A DNA stretch of 64,000 nucleotides. Origin: Planctomycetaceae bacterium (lineage in GTDB: Bacteria; Planctomycetota; Planctomycetia; Planctomycetales; Planctomycetaceae). Shown here in pieces: positions 1-10,747 of the stretch. A model generated the notes under the pieces. That model ran no database searches and was not told the DNA's origin. It saw only the letters and a program-made list of their open reading frames with translations. Location of the stretch: contig CP051247.1 of the NCBI GenBank assembly GCA_017795105.1, positions 1,364,001-1,428,000 of the forward strand. The letters run 5' to 3'. Position numbers and translations under genes: made by a program. Each line of letters opens with the position of its first letter. Within the stretch, counting starts at the first letter, position 1.

Positions 1-286
1 ATTCTTCGACCTTGTCTGCCGGAACGAGCAGTCGTTGTCCACGTCGTTTGAAGTCGGTCTTTCCCTGTTGCAGCAGCGTTTCTTCCGCCCGAATCAGCTC
101 AGCCACGGTGAACGTCTTGCCGACAGACACTGGCGAGTAACTGCCATCGCCCGAACCGGACCACATCAGGTAGCCGAAGCCGCCGATGACCGCAGCAGTC
201 ACCCCGACCAGCATCATGCGCTGGCTGGCTGGCATCGACAGGAATAGCGTTCGGAACTGGCCGAACGTCTGTTTCAGCATTTCCAT
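1..286 (-). CDS. fliF: Flagellar M-ring protein FliF (N-terminal part, cut by window edge)
   Basis: Encodes the first 95 residues of the protein that forms the MS ring of the flagellar basal body in the inner membrane. Translation starts MEMLKQTFGQF, has a hydrophobic segment at about residues 24-42, and continues to RRGQRLLVPADKVEE, which matches the ring-building region following TM1 in FliF (the usual VPADKV motif). The start is the ATG at 284-286; a second ATG two codons later (280) is also possible. It follows fliE by 49 bp on the same strand, the normal fliE-fliF order. The rest of the gene lies to the left of the window. Confidence 0.9.
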   Translation of the reverse strand, partial: MEMLKQTFGQFRTLFLSMPASQRMMLVGVTAAVIGGFGYLMWSGSGDGSYSPVSVGKTFTVAELIRAEETLLQQGKTDFKRRGQRLLVPADKVEE

Positions 287-335
287 GGATGGGATCGATT
301 ACGGGAGGGAGGAGAGGAAGGGAGAGAAGAACGCA

Positions 336-644
336 CTACATTCGCATCTGCTGGACTTCCTGGAACGCGCTGACGAGCTTGTTCCGGACCTGCATCATCA
401 TTTTCATGGCCAGATCGGCCTTCCGCATGCTGGTGAAGACTTCCGCGGACGTAATGTCTTCGCCGAGCAAGCGAGCTTCCACATTCGCTTCCGCGGTGTG
501 GGCCATGTCGCTGGTCTGCTGAATGCTCTCGAAAAGCATTTTCTGGAAGTCGACCGGCATGCCCGATTCCGTCGGCTGCAAAGCGGGATTGCTCTGCACC
601 AGCGGATTTGAGGTGATTGAACGGGAGTTGATTGAAGGAACCAT
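336..644 (-). CDS. fliE: Flagellar hook-basal body complex protein FliE
   Basis: 102 residues, the family's usual length. FliE sits between the MS ring and the proximal rod and is the first rod component exported. The C-terminal half is the conserved part: an ADLAMKMMMQVRNKLVSAF helix with the typical pattern of Met and hydrophobic residues, preceded by the SAEVFTSMRKA segment. The N-terminus is polar and Ser/Asn-rich, as usual for exported rod proteins. It lies 35 bp downstream of flgC and upstream of fliF, forming the classical flgB-flgC-fliE-fliF block, so it is probably co-transcribed with them. Confidence 0.93.
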   Translation of the reverse strand: MVPSINSRSITSNPLVQSNPALQPTESGMPVDFQKMLFESIQQTSDMAHTAEANVEARLLGEDITSAEVFTSMRKADLAMKMMMQVRNKLVSAFQEVQQMRM

Positions 645-679
645 CGGGATTGAGTTCCGCAGGCTGGAAGGGAGGTGGC

Positions 680-1081
680 TTAAGCGAGAATCCGCAACGT
701 CATATCACCGATTTTCTGGGTGGTATTGAACGAGGCGATGTTCGCTTCGTAGGCGCGGGATGCTTCTAACGCATTTACGAACTCGGTGACAAGATTGATA
801 TTCGGGTAGTCGACGTAGCCGTTCGGATCGGCGTCGGGATGTCCCGGCTCATAAACTCTGCGAGGTTGAGCATTTGCGTCCTGCTGCACCTCGAATTCGA
901 CGCCCTTGGCTTTGCCGTCGGTCTTTTCCGCTGAGAAGGCGACAAACCTCCGCTGAAACGGGGCGACGTTCCCTTCGGCATCGCGGGTCGTGTTCACGTT
1001 GGCCACGTTCTCGGCAATGGTGTTCAGCCGCTGCCGCTGAGCGACCAGGCCGCTCGTGATGATGTCGATTGTCTTAAACAT
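680..1081 (-). CDS. flgC: Flagellar basal-body rod protein FlgC
   Basis: 133 residues, normal for the family. FlgC is a proximal rod subunit exported by the flagellar type III system. The N-terminal rod-protein signature is present (ITSGLVAQRQRLNTIAENVA, residues 7-26), followed by the N-T-T-R-D motif. The C-terminal helix EFVNALEASRAYEANIASFN is the matching coiled partner of the flagellar axial-protein family. The middle (residues 35-95) is the variable rod insert. It is 34 bp downstream of flgB and 35 bp upstream of fliE on the same strand. Confidence 0.95.
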   Translation of the reverse strand: MFKTIDIITSGLVAQRQRLNTIAENVANVNTTRDAEGNVAPFQRRFVAFSAEKTDGKAKGVEFEVQQDANAQPRRVYEPGHPDADPNGYVDYPNINLVTEFVNALEASRAYEANIASFNTTQKIGDMTLRILA

Positions 1082-1115
1082 GTCGGAATCTCCGTCTCAG
1101 TTTCCGGATAGGCTC

Positions 1116-1640
1116 TTAGACCACCCGTTCGCTGATCACGCTTTCAAGGATATTGAGCTGGTTCCGCATCACTTCGATGGCGAAGCTCTGCATCGAGGCA
1201 TTCTTCACCATCTCCATCGATTCTTGTTCAATGCTGCGACTGGCTCCGTCGTGGAAGGTCAGATTGCGACGAACCGGTTCCGCTTTTGACAGGCTGGCCG
1301 GGAAGAAGTCTTCGGTTCTCCGTTGTGCCGTTCCCGAGGGCGGCGTCCCCTGCACTCCCGGCAGCGGTTGCTGCCACGCCAGATGAGACCGGCTTCCGCC
1401 GGCCGGAGACGCTCCGAGTGAACTCGGGAGAATCGGCTGAGGATTCCCCTGCTGCCGGCGAGCTTCGACCGCCTGCTTCAGAGCGCGTTCAAAATCCTGT
1501 ACCGGCAGATCCTGCGGCTGGTAATCGGGCGTGTCGATGTTGGCGATGTTTCCGGCAAGAACTGCATGCCGCTGCTGGCCGAACGCGGCAACACGTTCCA
1601 GAAGCGGAACGGTCGTTTGTTGCAGGAATGGATCGATCAT
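1116..1640 (-). CDS. flgB: Flagellar basal-body rod protein FlgB
   Basis: 174 residues, somewhat longer than typical FlgB (about 130-140). It forms the cell-proximal end of the rod. The N-terminal signature is AFGQQRHAVLAGNIANIDTP, with the Asn-Ile-Ala-Asn-x-Asp-Thr-Pro core of rod proteins; the C-terminus carries the conserved NASMQSFAIEVMRNQL helix. The additional length is a Gly/Ser/Gln/Pro-rich, probably disordered insert at about residues 55-110. First of the rod genes in the operon, 47 bp after the FlgN/FliT-like gene. Confidence 0.94.
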   Translation of the reverse strand: MIDPFLQQTTVPLLERVAAFGQQRHAVLAGNIANIDTPDYQPQDLPVQDFERALKQAVEARRQQGNPQPILPSSLGASPAGGSRSHLAWQQPLPGVQGTPPSGTAQRRTEDFFPASLSKAEPVRRNLTFHDGASRSIEQESMEMVKNASMQSFAIEVMRNQLNILESVISERVV

Positions 1641-1687
1641 GGGAGGACTGCCGGGTGTGAGTGAAGGGAATGGAAGAAAGTCGGGGA

Positions 1688-2152
1688 CTAGAAGTTGCGA
1701 TCAAACTGACTGTTGCCGTCGTCATCCTGATAGGCGTTCTGCACCGCGATCCCGCCGGAAACGAGCTGCAGCTGAGCCTGGGTATCGTCTTTCTGTCGCT
1801 GCAGTGTGTCGGTACAGACTTGCTCACGTTCCATCAAACTTGCCAGCGCCTCTTCCGTTTTCTCCAGCAGACCTTCACAGCGACTCCGTTCTTCCGTGGG
1901 AAGGCGGTCCCGCAGGGAATGCCATTGCCGAGGTAGCGGCGGTTCACAATCGCTGCAGGTACGCAGAGCATCGAGCAGCGTCTGCTTCTTGAGCAGGATC
2001 TCGATCAGCTCGGCGTACTGTCCCTGTTGAATCAGCGATTCCTGCTCGACCGAGACCTCGAGCAGAAGTCGGCTGTATTCGAACCGACGCTGGATCAGCT
2101 GACACATTTGGTCGGCAGACAGAGGAGCTGAAGCCGTCATAGGAGTATCCAT
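1688..2152 (-). CDS. Probable flagellar export chaperone, FlgN/FliT-like
   Basis: 154 residues, all-helical and coiled-coil in appearance, with many Leu, Glu and Gln and no membrane segment or signal peptide. The N-terminal half (LLLEVSVEQESLIQQGQYAEL followed by a Lys-Lys-Gln-x-Leu-Leu motif) resembles the FlgN/FliT pattern in which a short helical bundle counts and binds late flagellar substrates. Function is inferred mainly from length, composition and its position 47 bp upstream of flgB; sequence alone is not decisive. The start could be at 2152 (MDTPM) or four codons later at 2140. It follows the TPR gene by 51 bp and may share its transcript. Confidence 0.6.
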   Translation of the reverse strand: MDTPMTASAPLSADQMCQLIQRRFEYSRLLLEVSVEQESLIQQGQYAELIEILLKKQTLLDALRTCSDCEPPLPRQWHSLRDRLPTEERSRCEGLLEKTEEALASLMEREQVCTDTLQRQKDDTQAQLQLVSGGIAVQNAYQDDDGNSQFDRNF

Positions 2153-2203
2153 ACTCTGTGTTTAAGACGTGATATTTCGTGCGTGTGGTAATGGAAAAGA
2201 GAC

Positions 2204-4831
2204 TCAGGGAGCCGCACTGGCGTTGAGGGTGAGGTCGTAAAGTTTCACCGACTGCTCCAGCAGTTGTTGCCATTCCTGCTTGCTGAAGTTGGTCGATGTT
2301 GCGGGAAATGGTTCGGGGATCTGATTCAGAATCACGCGGGCCTGTTCGAGCTGCCGTCGGGCTTCCGCATACGCACCGAGCTGCCGGTAGCATTCGGCGA
2401 TGCGATAATAAGCGACAAGCACAACCGGCTTGCCGGTGAAGTAGAATGCCGCATTGCTGTAGAGATCGATCGCCTGTCGATAGGAATCGCCGGAGACATC
2501 GTAGGTTCCCAGATCGAACTGAATGTGAGCTGGCTCGAAGTAGGCATCGCGGAGAAACTGTCGCGATGCCGAGGTCAACTCGTTGCGTTGATCGATCCGG
2601 GCCAGTTCATCGGCCAGCACCTTGTACTGGGCAGTCGCCCGCTCAAGGTACTCCTGGATCTCCTTTTCCAGTTCGATGCGGGTGTTTTCCGTCTCGGCGG
2701 TCTTGATGCGGTTCTCGGCTCGTCGGGCGCGAAACCGCAATCCCTTGGCGAGCAGCCAGCGAGCTTCGTGGGCATCTGGATGATCCGGAATTCGTCGAAC
2801 AAACTCATCGAGCCAGTGGATCGCTTCATCGACCTGGCGGTATCGTTCGTCTTTGTCGGGCGCCGCCTCGGGCTCTTCCGGCTCTGCAACAGTCAGCAGA
2901 TATCCGGGTCGCGTTTCGGTCACGTGAAACAGCATCCGCCCCAGCGCGAACAGAGCCTGTTGCCATTCGCGGGCTTCAGGAGTGAGGGGGCTTTCGAGGA
3001 TGAGAGATCGCCAGACCTGAGCCGCTTCATCCGTCTTTCCCTGCTCCAGATACGCGCGGCCAAGCAAGAACTGGGCATCGTAGATCAACTGATCTTTGGG
3101 AAAGTCCCGCAGCGTCTGCTGCAGTGTCGCGATGGCCTCATCAACGCGCGGATTCTCGTCGTACTCTTCAAGGTCGAGCAGCAGACGGGCCTTGAAGATG
3201 TAGGCCGCAGCGAGACCGCTGCGTGGGTTGGAGGCGATGTACATCTCCAGCATCTGCAGCGCGTTATTGAAATCGTTGCCTCGGCGATAGTGCTGACTGG
3301 CTTCCCAGAGGATCTGCCCGTAATTACTGGACGCTCGCGAACTGTTGGCCAGGCGGGCGTAGGCGTGACCGGCTCGCTTCCAGTGTTCCCGAACGTCGCG
3401 CAGTTTCTCCAGGTCTTCTTCGTGAGCGACGGCATCGTATTGCGCCTGCACAAGTTCTGCCCGCTTTCGGCTCACGAGTGCCATCAACTGATTGGCGTGC
3501 GACTGGGTGAAGAGCGGGATCATGTGCCGGGCCAGTTCGAGTGAAAAGCGGAACTGCTCATAACTGGCGGAATCGCCCCACTCATCCCATGCTGCCTGCA
3601 CGAGTTCGCGAGCTTCATCGAGATCCATCCACGGGTTGGCGAACACTTCGGTCGAGTCAACTCCATCGAGCCCTCGAATCAGATACGCCAGAGACTCCTC
3701 ATGCAGCCCCCGTCGTCGAGCGATATCACCTGCGTACAGATTGGCCGGGAAAAAGACCTCGGAATCTTTAACCGCCGCCGGCTTCTCGAAATGTGCCAGA
3801 GCCAGATCGTAGCGTTCATCAATCGCATAAGATCGCCCAAGCAGATAGTGCCCCTGCAGAACGGCCTTCTGCTCGAGGCCGGTCTTCAGAGTCACAATCT
3901 TTTCCAGCAGCTTGCGGGCTTCTTCGGTCTTCTTCTGATCCAAAAGGAGCCGGGCTTTCAGAATTGCGAGCATGTCGGAATGTTCGCCCGCCCGCTCTTC
4001 GGTCAGCTCAATCGAGTTCATCATCTCTTCGAGCTGAGTCAGAGTCTGCTCGGCGACATCGACCTGTCCATCCTGACGCTGCAGTTCGGCGACGCAATAG
4101 AGAGCCAGAAAGCGGTCTTCTGTCCGTTCGCTGAGAGCACCATCTTCCAGGCACTCCCACTTCAGATTCTCGATGATGACCTGTCGCTTTTCGTGTTGCT
4201 CATCCCGACTGGTCGGATGCACGAGTGAGGACTTAAGCACATTGGGATCGAGATAGACCTGCGCGAGCATCAGCGCGATGTCGGCTCGGTTCTCCTCGGC
4301 CATTTCGTAGGCCGCTTCGAGAATCTCTCGAGCTTCGTAAACATGCCCGAGTTTGTAGTAACAGGCCCCGATGGTGTATCGCCACTCCGAGACCAGTTCA
4401 TTCATAATCGACTTCTGCTGCGCCCGTTCCAGATAGCGCATGGACAAGCGATAGATCGGCTCGGTAATGCCGATGTAACCGGGAGCCGCTTCCTGGGTAA
4501 CGCGCTCGGCCTTCCGGAACAAAGCCACACCGACAATAAACTCAAGGGCGCCTCCGACTTCGGGATCGGTAATCCCTTCGTCGAGCATCTGAATCGCTTC
4601 CAGATAAGCCGTCTTCGTACGTCCCTCTCGCAGATATTCGAGAGCCTGTACGGTTTTCTCGAAGGGAGTGAGTTCGGGGTCTTTCAGCGCGATCCAGGCC
4701 ATGACCGGAACGATGATTCCCGTAATCACGGCCAGCCCGAGCATCGGTACGAATCCGATCGCGGCCAGACCGGTTGCGGGAGCCGGCGGCGCGGAATTCT
4801 CCGGAGCTTCAGAGGGAGGTGATTGGGCCAT
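2204..4831 (-). CDS. Membrane-anchored TPR-repeat protein
   Basis: 875 residues. A short Pro/Ala-rich N-terminus is followed by one strongly hydrophobic segment (about residues 24-48, AAIGFVPMLGLAVITGIIV region), so the protein is probably a single-pass inner-membrane protein with its bulk outside the cytoplasm. The rest is made of helical repeats with TPR spacing, for example the YKLGHVYEAREILEAAYEMA, LLGRAYLEQGKTDEAAQVW and IAECYRQLGAYAEARRQLEQA stretches. No catalytic domain is visible. It lies directly upstream of the flagellar genes on the same strand, so a role as a scaffold in motility or envelope assembly is possible but unproven; large TPR proteins of unknown role are common in planctomycetes. 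Confidence 0.8.
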   Translation of the reverse strand: MAQSPPSEAPENSAPPAPATGLAAIGFVPMLGLAVITGIIVPVMAWIALKDPELTPFEKTVQALEYLREGRTKTAYLEAIQMLDEGITDPEVGGALEFIVGVALFRKAERVTQEAAPGYIGITEPIYRLSMRYLERAQQKSIMNELVSEWRYTIGACYYKLGHVYEAREILEAAYEMAEENRADIALMLAQVYLDPNVLKSSLVHPTSRDEQHEKRQVIIENLKWECLEDGALSERTEDRFLALYCVAELQRQDGQVDVAEQTLTQLEEMMNSIELTEERAGEHSDMLAILKARLLLDQKKTEEARKLLEKIVTLKTGLEQKAVLQGHYLLGRSYAIDERYDLALAHFEKPAAVKDSEVFFPANLYAGDIARRRGLHEESLAYLIRGLDGVDSTEVFANPWMDLDEARELVQAAWDEWGDSASYEQFRFSLELARHMIPLFTQSHANQLMALVSRKRAELVQAQYDAVAHEEDLEKLRDVREHWKRAGHAYARLANSSRASSNYGQILWEASQHYRRGNDFNNALQMLEMYIASNPRSGLAAAYIFKARLLLDLEEYDENPRVDEAIATLQQTLRDFPKDQLIYDAQFLLGRAYLEQGKTDEAAQVWRSLILESPLTPEAREWQQALFALGRMLFHVTETRPGYLLTVAEPEEPEAAPDKDERYRQVDEAIHWLDEFVRRIPDHPDAHEARWLLAKGLRFRARRAENRIKTAETENTRIELEKEIQEYLERATAQYKVLADELARIDQRNELTSASRQFLRDAYFEPAHIQFDLGTYDVSGDSYRQAIDLYSNAAFYFTGKPVVLVAYYRIAECYRQLGAYAEARRQLEQARVILNQIPEPFPATSTNFSKQEWQQLLEQSVKLYDLTLNASAAP

Positions 4832-5010
4832 GGCTGCCTGACGGGCAGATGCAGGAACTGGTGAAAAGACGCAATGCTGCCCCAGGGACCGCCGAAAGAA
4901 AGGAGCGGCCCCAGTAACAGGCTGGCGGCATCTTTAGGGGAAATCCCCGATTCCTGCAATATGACCAGATTCTTTGCAGTTTTTACTGTCGCCCTCAAGC
5001 GAACAGAAAA

Positions 5011-6840
5011 CTACGCCTTCTCCTTGTCCTTCTCTTCTTTCGGCACCGGTTTGTCCATGCGAACCTGCGTTCCGGACAGCAGATCGTGGAGGGTCTTCCG
5101 GTCTTGTCGGGCCAACGCCATCAGATTGCCAAACATCAGCGTGGCAATGCAGCTGACAAACCAGAACAGCAGGAATCGGATCGTCGCCTGACCAGCCGTG
5201 ATCGGCTGACATCGATCGTCGGCCGCCACGAACATTTTCATCGAGTTCTTGCCGGGAGAGGTCTGTTCATAGCCACTCTCGTTACGGATGAAGTAGAGAG
5301 CGATGGCGATTGTTGGTCCGATACTGGCAATCGAGATTGCAGTAATTCGCTGCCAGACGGAATCGAACGTCATATCAAACGACGTCGCCACGTAGTACAC
5401 CATTCCGAGCACCGATCCGTTCAGGATGCAGAGCAGCAGAATGTCGATGGCACAGGCGAGCCCGCGCATCACCGGCGGAGCGACCATTGTCGTCTTGCGG
5501 GTCCGGATCTTGTCGTCTTCTTCCTTGCGCTGGTAAACCAGTTCCTTCTTGGAAGAGATCAGATCGAGCCCTTTGCGAAGATTGCTCGTGAACAGACCGT
5601 TTCCACGAGCCACGACCAGACTGGCAAACCCCAACAGGAAGCAGCCCAGCACACCCATCCCGATTGGAGGAACGGCTGCCCCCAGATTCTCTTCGGCTGG
5701 CTCCTCCTGCGCCAGTTCGCCGTACTGATCCTGAGCAGCCTGTTTTCTCTCTTCGCGGCCCGAATCTTCGGCCAGTTCAATCTGCACGTTCGCATAGTGA
5801 ACCATCGCATGTCGGCGGTGGGTCGCGACGAGCTGATCGAAATCACTCCCGGCAATCGCATAACCGCCGTAGAAGCAGGCGAGCGGAACGATCATGACCA
5901 GCAGGAACAGCACCGTCCAGATGAGCCCCGGCACAAAGCTGATGCGGAGCGTCTTGGCCACTTTCGGAAAGACCCAGCCGGGCATTTCCACGGGCATGGC
6001 CAGATGGGACATCGCCTGCGGAGTGAACAGGAGAATGGAAAACAACGACAGTCCAACGCCGAGCGGGGCACCGATCGCGCTGCCATTCGAGTCGAGCAGA
6101 ATCCCCAGACCACCAAAGACAATCCAGAACGGCAATCCGTATACAAGCAGCCACGCGAGAAACTTCAGACCAAGCATGCCACAGAGAGCAAAGTCGAAGC
6201 GGATCTTCTTAATCTTGTCCTTCTTCTCGAGCGACAGTCTGATGATCTCGAGATGCTGATAGAGCAACCAGCCGATCGGAATCATCACCGAGACGGTCGA
6301 AAGCAGCGTCCAGAACGCAAACGGAGGTCCGGTGGCCACCCAGGTCTGGAAATAAATACAGACCGAAGCGACCACGAAAAAGAGACTCAGGATGAATCCG
6401 GTTCTGAACGCCTGGCCAATGTGGCCCAGAGCGAACGAGAACGAATCTTTCCAGACGGTCTGATAGAACGTCCCCGGATCGATCCCTTTGGCGGCCATCT
6501 TCTTGCGGCGGCGTCCCGCAGTCGTCAGTTCGATCGGGTCGAAGCCACAATTCGGGCAGGCCGTTTCCCCGGGCGGGATCTCGGCTGCACACTTCTGGCA
6601 AAGCTTCACCTCAGCATCGGCGATACGGTCGAGGTCGAGATTTTCGAGAAACGCATTGCTGTCCTGGCTGGACGGCTCTTTCTCGCGGCTTCGCTTCTTC
6701 TTCGCAGCTGGCTTGGATGAACTCCCCGAGGGGACCCGGGTCTTCTCTCCGCACTGAGGACAGCGAACACCCTTCCCTGCAGCAGAATCAGGCACTTTAA
6801 TCCCGTGACTGCAGGCAGGACAGCGAAACTTGATCGACAT
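5011..6840 (-). CDS. Zinc-ribbon plus RDD-domain multi-pass membrane protein
   Basis: 609 residues. The N-terminus has two zinc-ribbon-like knuckles: C7/C10 with C27/C30 (MJ0042 type, CPAC...CPQC) and C81/C84 with C95/C98. A Lys/Ser-rich linker separates them. Then come several transmembrane helices (about residues 140-370) broken by an acidic loop, and a C-terminal RDD domain (about 440-600) recognisable by the R-x-x-A-x-x-x-D start (MRGLACAIDILLL) and the closing RQDRKTLHDLLSGT motif. RDD proteins are poorly understood membrane proteins, some linked to ion transport. The zinc ribbon/RDD fusion is a design I associate with planctomycetes. It ends 180 bp before the TPR gene. Confidence 0.82.
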   Translation of the reverse strand: MSIKFRCPACSHGIKVPDSAAGKGVRCPQCGEKTRVPSGSSSKPAAKKKRSREKEPSSQDSNAFLENLDLDRIADAEVKLCQKCAAEIPPGETACPNCGFDPIELTTAGRRRKKMAAKGIDPGTFYQTVWKDSFSFALGHIGQAFRTGFILSLFFVVASVCIYFQTWVATGPPFAFWTLLSTVSVMIPIGWLLYQHLEIIRLSLEKKDKIKKIRFDFALCGMLGLKFLAWLLVYGLPFWIVFGGLGILLDSNGSAIGAPLGVGLSLFSILLFTPQAMSHLAMPVEMPGWVFPKVAKTLRISFVPGLIWTVLFLLVMIVPLACFYGGYAIAGSDFDQLVATHRRHAMVHYANVQIELAEDSGREERKQAAQDQYGELAQEEPAEENLGAAVPPIGMGVLGCFLLGFASLVVARGNGLFTSNLRKGLDLISSKKELVYQRKEEDDKIRTRKTTMVAPPVMRGLACAIDILLLCILNGSVLGMVYYVATSFDMTFDSVWQRITAISIASIGPTIAIALYFIRNESGYEQTSPGKNSMKMFVAADDRCQPITAGQATIRFLLFWFVSCIATLMFGNLMALARQDRKTLHDLLSGTQVRMDKPVPKEEKDKEKA

Positions 6841-7501
6841 GTAACAACCTCGTTACCGGCTCGACAACGTATAGATCAGGATCACCTGCGACACCAGGCT
6901 CGACTTCCGGTCATGAATCGGAATGATTCGCGGACCTGGGTGGACCGGGAAGGAGAACGAGAGACGGGTCGGAGGTGTGTCCGGCTGGAATGCGTCGTGA
7001 TTCAGGGAGCCGGACGAAGCAACGATTATTCAGTTTCGGCAGACGAAACGCAACGACGCGCCCCGCATTGTCCAGCAGTTCAGGCATCATTCTCGCGGTC
7101 GATTCTCCTTCTGGACAGAACGCCACTGCCTCTGGCAACGAACCAGACGTCGATACCGATCTGCATCCAGTCGTGTGTACTTCCTGCAAGAAGCATCCGG
7201 TGATTGCAGTTCTTACAGCGGTGTGGCAGGCATGCTCCCCTGGAATCGACTCCGGTCAAAAAGCAGCCGCCCGAGCCGGGCACTCCCTAACTCCAAGAAA
7301 TTACACTTCTTAGAGCAAGGCGCTGCAGTTGATTCATTATCACAGTAGCTTGGGGGATGCTGCAAAGTCTCGAATGGCACACCGCTTGCGAGTTCTCTCT
7401 GTTGTTGATGACAACTGTCCTTAGTTCTGATCATTGAGATCACCCGACGAAGCTTCATCGTTCTGCTGGCAACGACTCACGTTTGACTCATTGCACAGAA
7501 A
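6841..7501. other. Intergenic region without a recognisable gene
   Basis: About 660 bp between the start of the RDD gene and the hairpins downstream of the YTV-like gene. Several short open frames on both strands overlap each other here, but none has a recognisable protein, a good ribosome site or consistent codon use. The right part is more AT-rich than its surroundings (7310-7480). The leftward promoter of the RDD gene should lie at its left end; I could not define it. Confidence 0.5.
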
Positions 7502-7542
7502 AATCCCGCGAGGATGTTCGGGGGGACATCCTCCGCGGGATT
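7502..7542. repeat. Long imperfect inverted repeat
   Basis: AATCCCGCG-AGGATGT at 7502-7517 pairs with ACATCCT-CGCGGGATT at 7526-7542, a 16-bp stem with one unpaired C and an eight-base G-rich loop. It sits just beyond the terminator of the YTV-like gene and may be a back-up terminator or an unrelated palindromic repeat. Confidence 0.7.
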
Positions 7543-7552
7543 GGCGAAGCAG

Positions 7553-7604
<52 letters not shown>

Positions 7605-7671
7605 ATCCGCCCTGCTTGCGAGGGGGGGGGGACAGGGAGCGAGCAAGCAAGACGAACACGCTCAAGGGGGA

Positions 7672-9303
<1,632 letters not shown>

Positions 9304-9461
9304 CGGTACCGGAGGAAATCCTCCCGCCGAAGCGACGCTTCAATTGGTTGGACGCCGCAAGTCCCCAAGCACATCGCTCTCACCGGAGCGGATCGTCCAA
9401 CGATGTTCTGCGCAATTCTTGCACCCCACACGCAATCGGCGGCAGGATGCCGCCGGTACGG
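9304..9461. repeat. Family 1 palindrome pair, copy A (REPIN-like)
   Basis: About 158 bp bounded by inverted hairpins. The right arm (9437-9461) has GGCGGCA-GGA-TGCCGCC with GGTACGG outside it; the left arm at 9304-9335 is a decayed version of the same in opposite orientation (CGGTACCGG, then ATCCTCCCGCCGAAG). The interior shares long blocks with copy B, such as CACATCGCTCTCACCGGAGC. No coding capacity. Confidence 0.8.
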
Positions 9462-9557
9462 GGTGCATTCCACCGGCGATCACGTTTCGAACCGGGACAG
9501 GCCATTACTCCACTCGGGTTGATCACTGCCATCCAATCGACAACCTCGCATACCCAA

Positions 9558-9712
9558 CGTAGCGGCGGCATCCTGCCGCCGAAGCGATGCTCGAATTCGC
9601 TAGACGCCGAAGCTTCCAATGCACATCGCTCTCACCGGAGCGGACTATCCAACGACATTCTGCGCGGTTCGTGTCCTCCACACGCAATCGGCGGCAGGAT
9701 GCCGCCGGTACG
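9558..9712. repeat. Family 1 palindrome pair, copy B (REPIN-like)
   Basis: About 155 bp. Left hairpin GGCGGCA-TCC-TGCCGCC (9563-9580, preceded by CGTAGC) and right hairpin GGCGGCA-GGA-TGCCGCC (9690-9707, followed by GGTACG) are inverted copies of each other. The interior matches copy A with scattered substitutions, so both descend from one element. They lie in tandem, about 97 bp apart, between the YTV-like and CNNM genes. Confidence 0.85.
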
Positions 9713-9751
9713 GGGGTGTATTACACTGCGGTAGAGCACTACAACGCTAAA

Positions 9752-10747
9752 CTACAGGGCGGCGGCAGAGAGCGAGAGGCTTCCCTGGTAGAGCGTTTCA
9801 GCCAGAGCGGAGCGACGGACGATGCCGATGAGTTCCTCGCCATCGAACACCGCTCCCAGATCGGCGTCGTGTTCCTGGAGAATCAACAGCGCTTCGAGCC
9901 GCGAAGTTTTGAGTTGGAGCGAGGGCATCGGCCGGCGAATGTCCTGCAACGGTCCGCGAGTCAGCAAGAGATCGCTCACGCGGAAGTAGTCCACCTCGGT
10001 AGAGTCTTCCGTCATGGTCGCAATCGCAATATCGGCCAGACCGTAATCGCGGGAGTGCTTCAACAAGGTGGCGTGAGTGAGCTCATCCTCGAAGCTGAAG
10101 GCAATCTCGGCCGGGATGACCAGACTCTCCAGGGGCTTGTTCGCGTTGACGAAGACCCCCTGCATCAGGTTGTGCTGGACTTCGGTCACAATCCCCTCGT
10201 CTCGACCGTGCCCGATCACGTTCGCGAGCGGTCGACGGCCCAGGATCCTCAGCATCGGCTGCTGTCGAGCTCCCCCCACGCTCTGAAAGATGCGAGTCAG
10301 CAACATCAGCGGCCAGCTGAAAGGCAACAGGAGGACATGGACCATCTGAAAGAAAAGGAAGTTCCGTTTCAGCATCAACAACGGCGCGCGATAGTGCAGC
10401 GTCTTGGGCAGCAACTCACCGAAGATGAAAATCACCGGCGAGATCAGCACGGTCACGCCGACTTCGACCGCTTCGGAAAGATTGCCAAAGGCCTGGATCG
10501 CTCCGTAGCCAATCGCGCAGGTCGTCACGTAGTTGGCGAGGTTATTGCCGATCAGAATCGTGGCGACAAACTGCGAAGGGTCGGCCACGAACCGGAGTAT
10601 TCGTTTCGAGGGAACATCCCCGGTTTGGGCATCGATGTTCAACCGCAGACGACTCGCTCGGTAGAAGGCCGTTTCGATGCCGCTGAAAAAGAACGACAAC
10701 CGCACGCCAATCAGGAACAGCAGAGTGATCCATAACCAGTCGATCAT
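9752..10747 (-). CDS. CNNM/DUF21 transmembrane protein with CBS pair
   Basis: 331 residues. The N-terminal CNNM (DUF21) transmembrane domain covers about residues 1-190, with the family features FFSGIETAFYRASR near the N-terminus, TILIGNNLANY in the middle helix and IFGELLPKTL before the last helix. A CBS-like regulatory region follows (about 195-325). CNNM/CorB proteins are linked to Mg2+ export or resistance. Unlike its upstream neighbour it has no clear C-terminal CorC_HlyC domain. Its ATG overlaps the stop of that neighbour (ATGA at 10744-10747), so the two are translationally coupled and may form a heteromer. Confidence 0.87.
   Translation of the reverse strand: MIDWLWITLLFLIGVRLSFFFSGIETAFYRASRLRLNIDAQTGDVPSKRILRFVADPSQFVATILIGNNLANYVTTCAIGYGAIQAFGNLSEAVEVGVTVLISPVIFIFGELLPKTLHYRAPLLMLKRNFLFFQMVHVLLLPFSWPLMLLTRIFQSVGGARQQPMLRILGRRPLANVIGHGRDEGIVTEVQHNLMQGVFVNANKPLESLVIPAEIAFSFEDELTHATLLKHSRDYGLADIAIATMTEDSTEVDYFRVSDLLLTRGPLQDIRRPMPSLQLKTSRLEALLILQEHDADLGAVFDGEELIGIVRRSALAETLYQGSLSLSAAAL

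Noticed and set aside
5086..6720. 544-codon open frame opposite the RDD gene
   Set aside because: Antisense shadow; translation is Arg/His/Gln-rich, lacks hydrophobic or domain pattern, and the minus-strand protein has zinc ribbons and RDD.
9587..10735. 382-codon plus-strand frame opposite the CNNM gene
   Set aside because: Begins in a family 1 element and is antisense to a conserved membrane protein.
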